Assembly (NCBI GenBank): GCA_018417955.1
Contig: JACTVC010000006.1
Span: 1,984,001-2,048,000 of the forward strand
Source: Laccaria trichodermophora
Lineage: Eukaryota > Basidiomycota > Agaricomycetes > Agaricales > Hydnangiaceae
Reading direction: 5' to 3'
Length of the DNA stretch: 64,000 bases
The notes below the pieces were generated by a model. The model saw only the letters and a list, made by a program, of their open reading frames with translations, ran no database searches and was not told the origin of the DNA. Both the position numbers and the translations under genes were made by a program. Shown here one piece after another: positions 1 through 10,805 of the stretch. Each line of letters opens with the position of its first letter. Positions within the stretch are counted from its first letter, which is position 1.

Positions 1-1416
1 TTTTGTACCATGACTTTACGCAGGACCTTGATTGCAACCTGGATCATATTGTGAGTTGACCTTACACCATAACATCACAAAGAAACTTACCGGTCGTGGG
101 CGTCTCTCAATTGGGTCGTTCCAAATACCTTTCCATACGTCAGAGAATGTTCCATGGGCGACAGCCGCCTCTCCCTTCACAACTTCATCGGTAAGATCAG
201 TCAAGATCACAGACCCTTTCACGACCAAAGTCTTGGTGACTGTCTCCTGCAAAAACTTTTGTCGACACCGTTGCTTCAATCGGCTATAGTCCTGATGCTC
301 TTGGATCCACCGGAACTCGTCGTACGATGATATAGAAAGTGCAACAGTCCGGAGGGAAGAGAAGTAAAGGAAGTGTGGGTAGGTTTGGAGGATCATGGCG
401 TTTCGGAGATGGACGTCTGACGGAGATTCCAAGCCAACGTCTATCCAGATCGTTGATCGGCTAGTCTGACGATAGGTGGAGATTGATGAATAGTGTTCAT
501 TTGCCGTTCCGAGAATGTAAAGAGCAAGGGTTGGGAAGACGGGGAAAAAGAGATCACAACACTCCCTTATGAATGCAACGATAAAGTCAGATCTCCATCT
601 GCACTTTGAGAAAATGATTAACTCACGGATCCTCGTCGAACCCCTCATCAAGACTGCCGAAACAGCAATCTGCAAGAATGAACTCCTGATCCTCGCAAGC
701 AATGCCAACGCAGACCTCTGCTTCGCATAAGCGCCAGCAGTAGAGATTCATTATGTCTTGAAAAGTATTCACAGACCACCCTGGAGGCAACCGTTGGTCT
801 GAACGCGATCGTATCACCCCATCCGCCCAACAATGTTCCAAAAAATCGATAAATCCACGCAAAATGTATCGCTTGCGAAGCTGGACGATGAGCGGTCTAT
901 AAGCATTGAAGATATACCCGTCTTTGGGCTCCTCGTGGCTCGATTTATCAAGGGTGACAATCATCTGGTGGTACGCTGTGCTGTTGCGGAAACGAAGAAA
1001 GACAAAGTATTTGCGCAAGGTCTCGACATCCCTTCAATTGAATGGTATGGATCTCTTGGTGTTTTCCTCACTCCACACAGTTCGGTCCAGAAGATCGGTA
1101 ACTACTGACTGAGCATCAGACTCAAGCCTCGTAAAGCTTTGCTCGGCTTCTTCGATAATTTTCTGAGTCTCAACATCAAGAAAGCCAGAGTTGAAGTCTT
1201 GAAATATGGTCCTATCGCCATTTGGTATCTCGTATACTTCGTTTAATTCGTTATCATAAACATCGTATATGTGAATGCGTTGTTTGTTTGAAGGTTTACC
1301 AGTTCCGCTGTAGAGAGTTAGTACACGTTTGCCTGAAGGTTACCGTCGACGTACACATGGGACAGCCAGAACTCCCAAAGGAAATGAGGGATATAAAGTG
1401 AGGTGGCGTCGGACAT
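1..1416 (-). CDS. DUF4238 domain protein fused to a protein kinase (3' end beyond the window)
   Basis: The exons I assemble on the minus strand are 1355-1416, 1077-1307, 627-1031, 91-565 and 1-38 (continuing off the left edge), and all join in frame to at least 403 residues. The N-terminal part starts with a YIPHFLWEF segment, then has a charged helical middle, LRKYFVFLRFRN and later DQEFILADCCFG. These are the landmarks of DUF4238, a fungal and bacterial domain of unknown activity. From about residue 370 the sequence becomes a kinase N-lobe: HGTFSDVWKG (glycine loop) and then VAIKVL, where K is the ATP-binding lysine. This style of loop is common in the expanded TKL-like kinases of Agaricomycetes. 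The catalytic loop lies outside the window, so activity cannot be judged. An apparent in-frame TGA near 1040 falls inside a 45-nt intron. The intron before exon 2 carries a TACTAAC branch site. The start at 1416 is the only ATG placed just before the DUF4238 motif. Confidence 0.62.
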
Positions 1417-2544
1417 GCTGTTAAACTTACATCAGCGAGATGACCCAAGCCTTTGTCAACGCAAGGGCATACCAAATGTTAGTCGGCTCCTAGCTGCCTT
1501 GATGAAAAGACGCGAGGGGGACCAATGTCAAGCGGTCTCGTGGAAACAGCTGACGGAATGACGCGTGTCTAGATGGCCATCATGAAAAGCGTTCGCGAAG
1601 CTGAGTCCCTCTAGATATCTAGAGGGGGGAGACGGAGACATGGGAGGATGGTTATGTAGGTGGTCAGCCCCCCGTGCCTGAAGTGCGTCATCGGTCCATC
1701 TAGGCACCTGAGCACTGCAATTGACTCCGGAGTAGCCAATCGGAACGGAAAAAAGAGCAATCTCAACTTCATGCCAGCGATATCGCCGACATACGTCATA
1801 TGACCTGATAATGTAGTCCAAGAGGCATAAAGTAGCGCTGGTGGAGTAGGGGGACAAAAATCAGGCCAGAAAGAGGCGCGGCAACAGCGATTCCTTGCGG
1901 CTAGACGAGGTCTAGAACATTGACTATCAAGTGAACCACGGATAATGTAAGATAATGAACCCACATTACGATATCCCTGACCAGATGAGCCCCACCAAGC
2001 ACCAAGCACCAGCCAATTGCAAAGAGAATCCGTCCGATCAAGACGTTGGCTTACTTTCCATAAAGGCCGTTCCTAGCCGTTTCTCATACACGCAGTATGC
2101 CCCAATGTACGAGTTGTTGGAGTAGACGTGATAAAGTAGACGGACGTGTGATATGGTGCGCGCCAGGAAGTACACCACAACGCGAAGGCAACAGTTACAA
2201 AGGGGCGCTTGTGGATCCGTTATCACCACATTTGAGCTTGAAGAGCAATACAAAAGAACGATTATCGAGGATATATGCATGCAATTTCTACTTTCTCGGT
2301 CCTAGAGCAGTTTAGTACTAGAGTAGATGGACACCAAGTACCCGCACTTACTGTAAAAAATTGGGTTCAGCATTTCTGGCATGGTTGTCAGTGTCACCGT
2401 GAAAGACCGTGAAGCGGTTTTGCAGGCCGACGTGCGAAATAAACATGAACAAAGAACGCGTACTTAAAACTGACGTCGAACGACATTTAGAATTTTGGTC
2501 CCATCCCTTCCCCAACAGCTTGTCTTAACGCCTCTAACACCATC
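1417..2544. other. Intergenic spacer without a recognised gene
   Basis: Only short overlapping frames occur here, with no recognisable motif or credible exon chain. A perfect 20-bp palindrome lies at 1607-1626 (half-site CCCTCTAGAT). The right end carries the upstream region of the peroxiredoxin gene. Confidence 0.5.
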
Positions 2545-3553
2545 ATGGTTGCCCTCGTTCAGCGCCCAGCGCCCGTTTTCAAGGCTGAAGCAGTCGCTGA
2601 AGGCACCTTCTTGGACATTTCTTCGAGTGACTTCCTTGGCCAGTGGTGTGTCTTTTCATAAAGTTCTCAACTGTTTATTCACTGATGTCGCTGTTGTTTA
2701 AAGGGTTGTCCTCCTATTCTATCCTATGTGAGTGTAGGAAACTTTTTTTGTCGAGTTTCTTTCACCGACCTCATTCGCCACCAGGGACTTCACCTTCGTC
2801 TGCCCTACGTGAGTACATAATGGCTTCCCTACATACGGCATACCACTGACATTTAAGTCTTGTTCAGGGAGATCCTTGCGTTCAACGACGCCTTGCCCCG
2901 CTTCAAAGAGCTGAATACAACGGTCTTCGGTGCGCCCAACTGAATCCTACCTTACCTGGAATTTACTGACTGGTATGCCACGCAGGCGTTTCAACCGACT
3001 CCAAGTTCTCCCACTTGGCATGGGCTAACCAGTCACGCAAAGAAGGTGGTCTCGGTCCTGATTTGAAGCTTCCCCTCTTGGCGGACAGGTCCATGCGAAT
3101 CTCCCGTGACTACGGCGTGCTTCTTGAGGACGAGGGTGTTGCTCTGCGTGGCCTATTCATTATTGATCCCAAGGGTATTCTGAGGTGGGCTCCTTTTGTT
3201 GCACTCACCTTACAATCTTGCTAACGCGCCATATTACGTCAAGGCAAATCACTGTCAATGACCTTCCTGTAGGCCGTTCGGTCGAAGAAACCATTCGTCT
3301 AATTCAAGCCTTCCAATTCACGGTGCGGATCGGTTGTTCTTATCAAAAGGAGGTCATGCGGCTCATTTTTAAACACATTCAGGACGCCTATGGCGAGGTT
3401 TGCCCCGCGAACTGGACTGAAGGTTCCAAGACCATCAAAGCTGACCCTGTCGCCAAATTAGAATACTTCACTGCCGTGACTGACGGTCAGTCCAATAACC
3501 ATGTCAATGGTGAGGCGAATGGCTCTGTCAAGAAGCGCGCCCGCGTGGACTGA
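2545..3553 (+). CDS. Typical 2-Cys peroxiredoxin
   Basis: This enzyme reduces hydrogen peroxide and organic peroxides with electrons from thioredoxin, usually in the cytosol. Seven exons join in frame: 2545-2645, 2704-2727, 2785-2808, 2868-2929, 2986-3184, 3243-3322 and 3383-3553. The peroxidatic cysteine sits in DFTFVCPTE (pieced together from exons 2-4), a [13 protein letters not shown] segment follows, and the resolving cysteine is in GEVCPANW near the C-terminus, so this is the typical two-cysteine class. Exons 2 and 3 are only 24 nt each. After the usual end of the family there is a hydrophilic tail ending KKRARVD, which resembles a monopartite nuclear localisation signal; that role is an inference. 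The start ATG at 2545 gives the expected [13 protein letters not shown]-terminus. It is a TSA1/PRDX-type protein; I leave the symbol blank because orthology was not tested. Confidence 0.93.
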
Positions 3554-4201
3554 TAAGCCAGCCTATGTTGGTATTTTTTCTTCCTCATGATGAGGAAGTC
3601 ATCTAGATTTTAAACTTCTCAATTCCTAAGCATTTTCACATTTAGAGCTAAGCTTGTGCATACCTACTACTGCATTATCTGTCACCCCCCATTTGTACAT
3701 ACTCCATATAAATTAGAAGATTGTCCATGATACCGATGCTATACACCCCTGGCTGAACCTGGAGTCATTTCTGCTTGGCTATTTGCAATTTAGTATGCAT
3801 CGATCGACATGGAGACCGTAGGGCCAATCAAGGACAGTTGAGGCGGATCTTAGAGAAATTTTTTGACTTGAAACAACATTGTTCGCCAGAACTGCTCTGC
3901 GTTGTTCTGGTCACTCTCAAGTCACTCTGTTAGCCTGAGGAGGACAAAGCTAACACGGCGATCGCCGAAAGCCATGATATCTCGCTTTCCTTTTTTGGGA
4001 ACTGTGGCCTGTGCCAATTTTGGACTTATGGCCATCTGCTCCTCGAAACTTGTATTGTTCTCCCGTTTGGGACTCGGGCCACCAAACTATAATTTCGAAC
4101 TCAGAGGGCACTCAAAAGTCAACCACAATTTGTCTTCGCTCTTCCTTCAATACCACTACTACCATCCCCAGCACTCATAACCAACCCAATCTATTACTAT
4201 C
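3554..4201 (+). other. Spacer between two plus-strand genes
   Basis: This holds the 3' untranslated region of the peroxiredoxin gene and the promoter of the next gene. I see no gene. The last 60 bases before 4202 are rich in C and T, a common feature upstream of fungal start codons. Confidence 0.5.
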
Positions 4202-6277
4202 ATGGCTTCGCCCTCTACAGCATCGCAGCCTCCCCCTGTTATCCAACCCCTTCCCAAATTGCATCGTAGATTCGCCCCTGGTACCCGAGTTATCCACCGT
4301 CGACTTTTCGCCGAGAATGATCAGGCCATCCTTCTCGAGTATGCGAAGGTATTTTATCCTTTCCTAACCGTTGTCCGGCATATCCTTCTGACATTGGTCA
4401 TTATTACGCAGAATTACAACGTCGACAACGCAGAAAGTTTGAACAAGTCAGCTCTCGTCAAGGTGCTGACAACCCATAACAGATACATACCCCTCCTGCC
4501 CCACCATTCCGTTCTGAAGTTGGATGGCCGCGAGATTATCTCCGCCTCCAGTAGCAGTCACGACGACGAGGGTAAAAAGTCCGGGGTCAAGACCGATAAT
4601 GTCATCAGCTATGGCCTTGACGCGCCCCCAGCCGATGGAAGCGAGCCTTCCTGGTTCAAGGGTGCCATCTCGAGCCTCAAGGGCAGCAAAGAGAAAGTAT
4701 TCGGCGCCTTCATGGGGAAGAAAATCACCAAGAAGAGCACCAAGGCTCTCCTCGAAAGTGCCGCCGCCGCCGAGTACCTTAGCGACTACGCTTCAGGCGA
4801 CGATGAGGTTGCCATCGCCAGTAAAACTGTAGACGCGTCGTAAGTCCCATCTCGCATAAATTTTATCCGCCAGTAGCTGAGTGAGTTATTTTTCAGATGC
4901 TCCAACGGTCATGCCAAGCGACCTCGCGAGGAGGAGGACGATAGCTACCGTCAAGCCGACCTCGGCGACGAAGGCGAGCTTTGCTTGCCTCTATCGGCTT
5001 TCCAAGGCCGCGGGATGCCCAAGCGGCGTCGTATCGTTAGTGTCCAAGAGGTTGACGAGTTTATCGCGTCGGTTGTGCCTGACGACGAGCCCATCCTCAG
5101 AGCTATCGCGTCAGAATCTTCAAAACCCGCGGAAGCAGATGCCACCTCAGTCACCAATCCAGCGTCTTCGTCGACCGTCGCTTCAAAGTCTTCCTCCAGC
5201 ACATCAGCCGAGCCTGTACCTCCGCCCACCGTCGAATCAGCGTCCTCCTCTAAGATCGCGCCGCGAGGAGTCTCTGAGGCCGCACCCCATGCTTCTAGCT
5301 CCTCCTTTACTACTCCGCCACCTTCACCCAATAAAAGGAGTCGAGTCGAAGACGTCGATGATTCGGCGGACGACGACGACAGCAAGAGCGTTGGAAGTGC
5401 AAAGAAGAAGACTAGGCGCACCATCGACGGCGATGCTTCAGAGATTGAACAACCAGAATTTCCAGCCCCTTACCTGGAACCATGGGCGCGCCGCCGTCCA
5501 ATGACAGATGAGGAACTGCGAAAGGAAGCCGCACGACGCCTCAAGGAATGTTTCATGTGGGTTCCACGAGACGAGGCTGCCGATGAGGCAGACTCCGACT
5601 ACGTGCCGTCGGACAGCGAAAGCAGCGAAGATGAGGACGAGGACGAGGAAGCCAATAAAGCCGACAACGCCCTCCCACATTCATACATCTACCTGTTGAA
5701 ACACACTCCAAAGGCCAAGGATGTTATTGGACAATGGCTCAAAAATTGGACAATCCTCGAGACTCCGGAGGATTGTTATACGCTTGACTGGTCCGGCCCC
5801 AGAAACCGAGTGCCTCTTCGTGGTCCCGTGGAGACTCGATCCAAATCCAAAGGTTTCCCTTTGCCAATCCAATTTTCATCCGCGTTCTCCGAACAGTACA
5901 ATGCCTACGAAAAGGAGAAGGCGCTACGAGGGCATTCGCCAGAGGCGCCTGCCCAAAATATTCCTCCCAATCGTCGATTGAAACGCGATCGCCAACGGGT
6001 GGACGATGACGGAAAAATCCATACACCTCAGGATTCACCAGAGTACAGGAAGCAACGGCAGGAGCTGAAAGACACTCTTCGTTCGATGGGGATGTCTAAA
6101 TCCTTCACCGAGACACCCGACTCGCCGCCACCAGCACGAAAGCCTTCCAAACCGTCTGCGTATTGGAATCCGGAACACATCGACATCTGGACTGGCAAAC
6201 CAAAGCGAAAGCCTGGCTCGTCAAAAGCTGCTCCATCGAATGCAAAGGCTGGCTCATCCAAAGCTGGTTTATTGTAG
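4202..6277 (+). CDS. Unrecognised Ser/acid-rich, probably nuclear protein
   Basis: I do not recognise the family. Three exons (4202-4348, 4412-4839, 4897-6277) join in frame to 651 residues. The first 120 residues look like a compact folded region (RRFAPGTRVIHRRLFAENDQ, then NRYIPLLPHHSVLKLDGREI). The rest is mostly low complexity: a Ser/Ala/Pro-rich stretch, a KKKTRR basic patch, long Asp/Glu runs (SESSEDEDEDEE) and a Lys/Ser/Pro-rich tail. Short conserved-looking islands (LEPWARRRPMTDEELRKEA, LLKHTPKAKDVIGQWL) suggest interaction segments. Basic patches such as MPKRRR fit a nuclear location, but this is inference. The large third exon spans frames that also look open on the opposite strand; codon continuity across both introns supports the plus-strand reading. 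Confidence 0.8.
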
Positions 6278-6412
6278 ATAGTAAAAGTTCCCCCAGTTGT
6301 TCAATAATGTAGCCTTGAAAGTTAGCCTTATTTATCTGTATCGTTGATCGTCGATCGTCCAACATTTGTAAAGGTAGTTAGCGTTCCAAATTCGAAGAAA
6401 GCGTCACGGGCT

Positions 6413-7080
6413 TCAGAATATATTTCTTCCCTGAGTGTAGAATTTGGGAAAATCTCTGCGAAAGCGGATATCGGTTCCTCCATGAGTTAGTAAGGTGTTG
6501 GGAAAAGTGGGAAGCGTAGATGAAGATCCAAACTTGGATTCGGTTACGCAGCTAACAGCAAAAACACCGTCACTGTCCGTTCCGTGGTCTTCCATCATTG
6601 GGTTCGCAGAACGTGGACTTCTTGTTCCAGTCGCCAGTTCCATCGCCACCACCGCCACTGCCTTTTTTGTGAGTATCGAGGTAGCTTTTGCGTTTCTTGT
6701 ACTTGAACCTACGATGGCCCATCTCGCCACAGTTCCTGCAAGCACCCTTCGTTATTTCTTCCTTTTCTTCGACAGCCATGGCTTCGCTAACTTCCTTCCC
6801 CTTCCCACCATTGGGTTACGCTGATTCTTCTGGCGCTCGTACTCCTCGGATATGAGAGAGACTAGGGCATCAGGGGCAATGGCTTTGTCCTTTGCCAGCA
6901 TCTGAGCTGTAGCGAATTATGACGATGCAAAATTCACAAGGGAACACGGGAGGAAGTTGATGATGATGGAGTAATAGTCGTCCTCACTGGTCTCGACACC
7001 AACAGATACCAACTCCTCACGCTTGACACGAAGACCATAGAAACGATCGAACAAAGCCCCGACGTTGACGCTGGAGTCAG
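6413..7080 (-). mobile_element. Decayed Ty1/copia-type gag fragment
   Basis: Reading the minus strand from about 7070 downward gives FDRFYGLRVKREEL, then SEDDYYSIIINFLPS, a stretch AIAPDALVSLISEEYERQ near 6870-6840, and a zinc-knuckle-like CRNCGEMGHRRFKY near 6740-6700. This order matches the C-terminal half of gag from copia retrotransposons in basidiomycetes. The knuckle has Tyr in place of the final Cys of CX2CX4HX4C. A stop near 6905 and a frameshift between the SEEYERQ and knuckle segments show that it is dead. I found no protease, integrase, reverse transcriptase or LTR around it, so it is an isolated relic. Confidence 0.7.
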
Positions 7081-7390
7081 CGTTACATCACCATCTTGAT
7101 CTGGAGGGTTGATTGAGGTAGTTCATTGGGTTAAAGTGTGTGTAGAAAGTGGTTTGCGTACCTGTTGTGTCATCGATACGTATCGGCTTCAAAACCGATG
7201 TCCTGTGAGTTTGCCCTCGCTTTCGGCTGAAAAAGAGCCCACGTTGGCTTCTGGCATGAGTAAGTCACTGAGCGGACAATTCGTATCCAGATGTGGAGCC
7301 GCACTTCCCGAGGAGTCTTTTCCTGAAAGTTAAGACTCCTATGTATCAACCACTAGCATTCGTAAGCAGCCGAAACTTCATCGTTATCCT

Positions 7391-8989
7391 ATGTCTTCAC
7401 AACAGGTATCTGAATCAGCATTCGCGTCCGTCGTCAAAATTCCGAGTTATATGCAACCATGGCCGATACTCGAGAAAGATGAACCCTTTGCTATGTTGCA
7501 TGCAAAGTTTTGGGACAAGAGCATGGAGGTCGAGGAGCAGCATTGGCTCGAGGCACAGCAAGCCAGTCCTGCTACGGGAAGTGAGTTTGGGTTACGGAAT
7601 CAGGAGCGCATGTACGCCGTCGATAACGAAACTATGGATGGGGCAACAACAATGATGGACCCAGACGACGATATCATTTCCGGTTGTTACATGCTTGACA
7701 TCGACATCGATGAACTCGAGGTCTCAAAATTGTGGATTCGAGCTGAATACATCCGTGTTTTCGATGCTGTTAACGCTTATTATGACAAACCCACGTCGGC
7801 GCGTAGGGCACCCTGTGTAGTCGTCACAGGGATCGGTGAGCTTGTCGCCTCCTCGGATTGTTTCGAAAATGACACCGTTGCATAAAGGAAAGAGTGTATG
7901 GGTCTATTACGCTTTGCGCCGATGCCTTGCTGAAAGGAAACCGGTCATCTGGTACTTACTACCAAAAGCACTGCTACTTGTTTGTGGAGGAGGGTGTGTA
8001 CGTGATGCCTAGCGATTTTCAGCGAGCTCGGTTCAAAAGATTCATCTGGACTTTGGTCGATTCCGATGAGGCCACGGAGGGTGTGCCCGAGTATCTAGTC
8101 CCGCACGGGACTCGACTTTTTGTCATCTACTCAACCTCTCCACACCGTGACAGGTGGTCGCGTCTACACAAGACGGTGCGCCCAATAGTCGCAATCATGA
8201 ATCCATGGGAAAGGAAAGAAATCTTACGAGTGTGAGTCCAGCATTTGACCTTGCGACAAAGCTCACACCTTGAGGACCTGTAGTGCATCGACATACACCC
8301 TAGATGGCATCAATGAGTCTCGGACGAACGAAATATTCGATTGGTTTGGTCCTACCCCTCGTCTCTGCATCGATTATCAAATAGACTCTATGGCTATGAG
8401 GCAATACGAACGGGACCTCCGCACCGCAATCTCGGTGATCACGACAGACAAACTCGAATCATTGGTCAGAAGGACCTTGGGACCGATTTCGCGTCTCACA
8501 CGATTGTTCTTTTCAGGCGCGAATCATTAGACGATGTGTGTAGCCAAGGCGTGGTCACTCCCATCACTCCTTACATCCAATCCAGACTCTCCATTGGAAC
8601 GCAAGGAACATTTACGTCTTTACAAGGCGTTTGCGGTGCGTGAACGGATGGCTGGTGTTTTCTTCGAGGCCCTCGCACGGACAACTCTCCAGGAGGGGAT
8701 CACACTCGAGCTCATTCCAATGGTAAAGTTGGACGAAGGTCGGTGGCGCTCTAGGGAAGCGGACAACAAGGTGGTACTCGACTCATTCATCTGGCTCAAT
8801 GAGTGGGCTTTTCATTTCCCAATTCACTATCGCAGAAACCATGGTGTACTTGACTTCTTCAAAGAATATGTGGTCCCATCCCCATCCCCATCAAGCCGGA
8901 AAGTCTTATTCATCATTGAACCCGATCAGAAACTAATTTGTTCGCAACCACGAAATGCCACCGTTGGATATGTACTCTCCAGTAGTTGA
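7391..8989 (+). pseudogene. Broken paralogue of the RHS/Crinkler-type P-loop NTPase at 34766
   Basis: The reading follows the intact copy at 34766-36070 closely (for example SFASVV..IPSYMQPWP, DDDIISGCYML, KLWIRAEYIRVF, FIWTLVDSDE, GTRLFVIYSTSP). Direct comparison shows these breaks: nine bases are missing just before the first intron, which removes three residues of the Walker A loop; an extra four bases near 7955 shift the frame; and two deletions near 8465 and 8597 shift it again. The equivalent introns (after 7833 and near 8231) are still visible. The C-terminal region (WLNEWAFHFPIHYRRNHGVLDFF) is present here but absent from the other copy. Downstream flanking DNA at 9005-9075 also matches the flank of the other copy near 36165-36215, so the duplication covered more than the coding region. 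Confidence 0.75.
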
Positions 8990-9452
8990 CGTAGAAGGGC
9001 TGTCAGTAGCTTAATGGTAGCTTAATGCATTTCCTTTGAACTTCGAGTTGAAGGTTGAATATCCTTTGGGCAAAGTCGCTTGAAACAGTGAGGAAAATTA
9101 AAGCGGGCTAATAAGTCGACTGGTTCTCAGGATCAAGCCAAACAGAACGTTCCAAAAGAGTCTCGTTGAGATAAATAAACGAAGTAAATATAAATACAAT
9201 CCTCGCGGAGGTGCGTTTCGTGCGTAATACATAACTTAAGAGCGTGAAAGTAGTATGCAAGTCGTAACGGTACAAGTGATGGTAGTTCCAAGAATCGAAA
9301 AGTCCCAATGAATGTGCATTGCCCGCCGATGTGGCGGGGTGCAGGATAGAAAAGTTGGCGCAGCAAAATGTAGGTGCGGCCTTGTGTAGAATTCGAGTGA
9401 ATGTTTGGGGTATGCGTGATAAGAATAAGAGGTCGAGCCGTGTGGAGGGGAA
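8990..9452. other. Spacer, including 3' flank shared with the second NTPase copy
   Basis: Bases 9005-9075 (around GCTTAATGCATTTCCTT) match 36165-36215. The remainder holds the 3' end of the next minus-strand gene. No further gene is visible. Confidence 0.5.
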
Positions 9453-10058
9453 TCATGAGCTTCTCATTACCGCCCAGGCGGATACGGCGGCAAGGGTAGA
9501 GACGATGATAAGGATGAGGATGGCCCAGAGACATCTCTTGGCCCATTTGACTTCAACGGTGCGTATCTCAGCAATGATTTGCTGACGCTCTGCTTCCGTC
9601 TTTTCTGGCATCCACGCCGGTGCATCACCGGAGGATGTGGGTGGTTCGCGAAGGGGCGAAAGGAGGATGAGGGCACCGAATATCCAAAACGGCGGGAATA
9701 CTAGAATTCAAAATGAGTTTTTTGTTATCTTGTGAAGAGAGAAAAACGTACAAAATCCGAATTTGAAGAGATACATGGCGAGCGTCATTGGTTCGGGCGC
9801 ATGGAGTGTGTATGCTGGCACGTCTGATTCCTCAACGTATGGAGGGGGAACATCTGAGATGCTCATGCGGAGAGAGTCGTGGCGACTATCGCGCGTGCGT
9901 GGCGACGGGGAGAAAGTGTATCCAAAAAGCTCGTCCGTTGGGTTAATGGGAGCAACTGGTGCCGTCCGCGAAGAGTCTGGCATGACGCGCGTGGGTGCCG
10001 GGAGAGCCACTTGGGCCTCGAGATCGATGAATGCAGAGGAGAATGTAGTGGACGACAT
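9453..10058 (-). CDS. Small predicted membrane protein with PPPY motif
   Basis: Two exons (9752-10058 and 9453-9700) join in frame to 184 residues. The N-terminal 80 residues are Ser/Pro-rich and probably disordered, with VPPPYVEE, a PPxY motif of the type bound by WW domains. Two hydrophobic stretches follow: around YLFKFGFLFPPFWIFGALIL and, close to the C-terminus, WAILILIIVSTLAAVSAWAV. The short segment between them (PEKTEAERQQIIAEIRTVEVKWAKR) is amphipathic. The layout suggests a small bitopic or hairpin membrane protein with a cytosolic PPxY, perhaps a client of a Rsp5-type ubiquitin ligase. That role is inferred from the motif only. I do not recognise a named family. A TATA-like box lies about 115 bp upstream. 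Confidence 0.75.
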
Positions 10059-10172
10059 TGGCGGCGAATGTGTTCGTCGGTGTTGGCGGTGGCAGCGGAG
10101 CTGAGGATTTGTAGCGGCTGAAGGCGGGCGGGCTGAGGCTTGTGAGGAGACATCTTGCTTTGAAGCGGCGGG

Positions 10173-10179
10173 TTATATA
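10173..10179 (-). promoter_or_regulatory. TATA-like box of the small membrane protein gene
   Basis: On the minus strand the sequence is TATATAA, about 115 bp upstream of the start at 10058. It is a motif match only. Confidence 0.35.
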
Positions 10180-10805
10180 GGTGCAAGTCCCAGAGCAATC
10201 CACCACTTTTCGGTAGTCAAGGAACGTTGTCCATCCATCACAGAACGCCCACACTGCCAAATACATGTCAATATTACTTCGTTTGCGTTTCCTAGTTCAA
10301 TGTGGACGGAAGAGCAACTTCAAAAATAAGGGATAAGATTATTTAAGTAGTACGCGCATCTAGTAAAATATTCAGGATATAAAAGTAGCGGGAAACAGAG
10401 AAAAGGCTCGGAAGTAAAGTTACCACCAGAAACACCATAAATGGGAACTTGCGATGAACTGCCTGGAAAGGCAATTTCAGTGTGGCCAAAGGTGGCCATC
10501 GAGTGCTTGTCGAATCCAATTATTGCCTAATTTGGTGGACCAATCTACGGGCAGAAGCATCAATCCCGCGTCAAAAATCACCAATCCATCTCAAGAATTG
10601 GAAGGGGAAATCTTTTCTCAAATTTCAAGCTCCCAAAAATGTCAAAATCATTATATGAGTGTGGCATTTGTTTAACATTATGCATATAAAATACAGAAAG
10701 CAAGGTATCTAATGGTGTTGTGTGAGTGTCGTCAATACAGAAACAAGATAAGTTAAAGGCGGAGGGAGGTAGAACCAAAGTCCGCGAAGTATGTGGTGCA
10801 GATCG
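10180..10805. other. Spacer between convergent-side flanks, no gene seen
   Basis: It holds the far upstream region of the small membrane protein gene and the 3' flank of SAC3. It is AT-rich around 10310-10440, and I see no RNA gene or repeat. Confidence 0.4.

Noticed and set aside
1036..1038. In-frame TGA suggesting that the DUF4238-kinase gene is a pseudogene
   Set aside because: It lies inside a 45-nt intron (1032-1076) whose removal restores the motif LDRTVDVETLRKYF and the frame.
4951..5424. 157-codon minus-strand frame
   Set aside because: It is antisense to the Ser/Ala-rich exon 3 of the gene at 4202-6277 and consists of low-complexity sequence.
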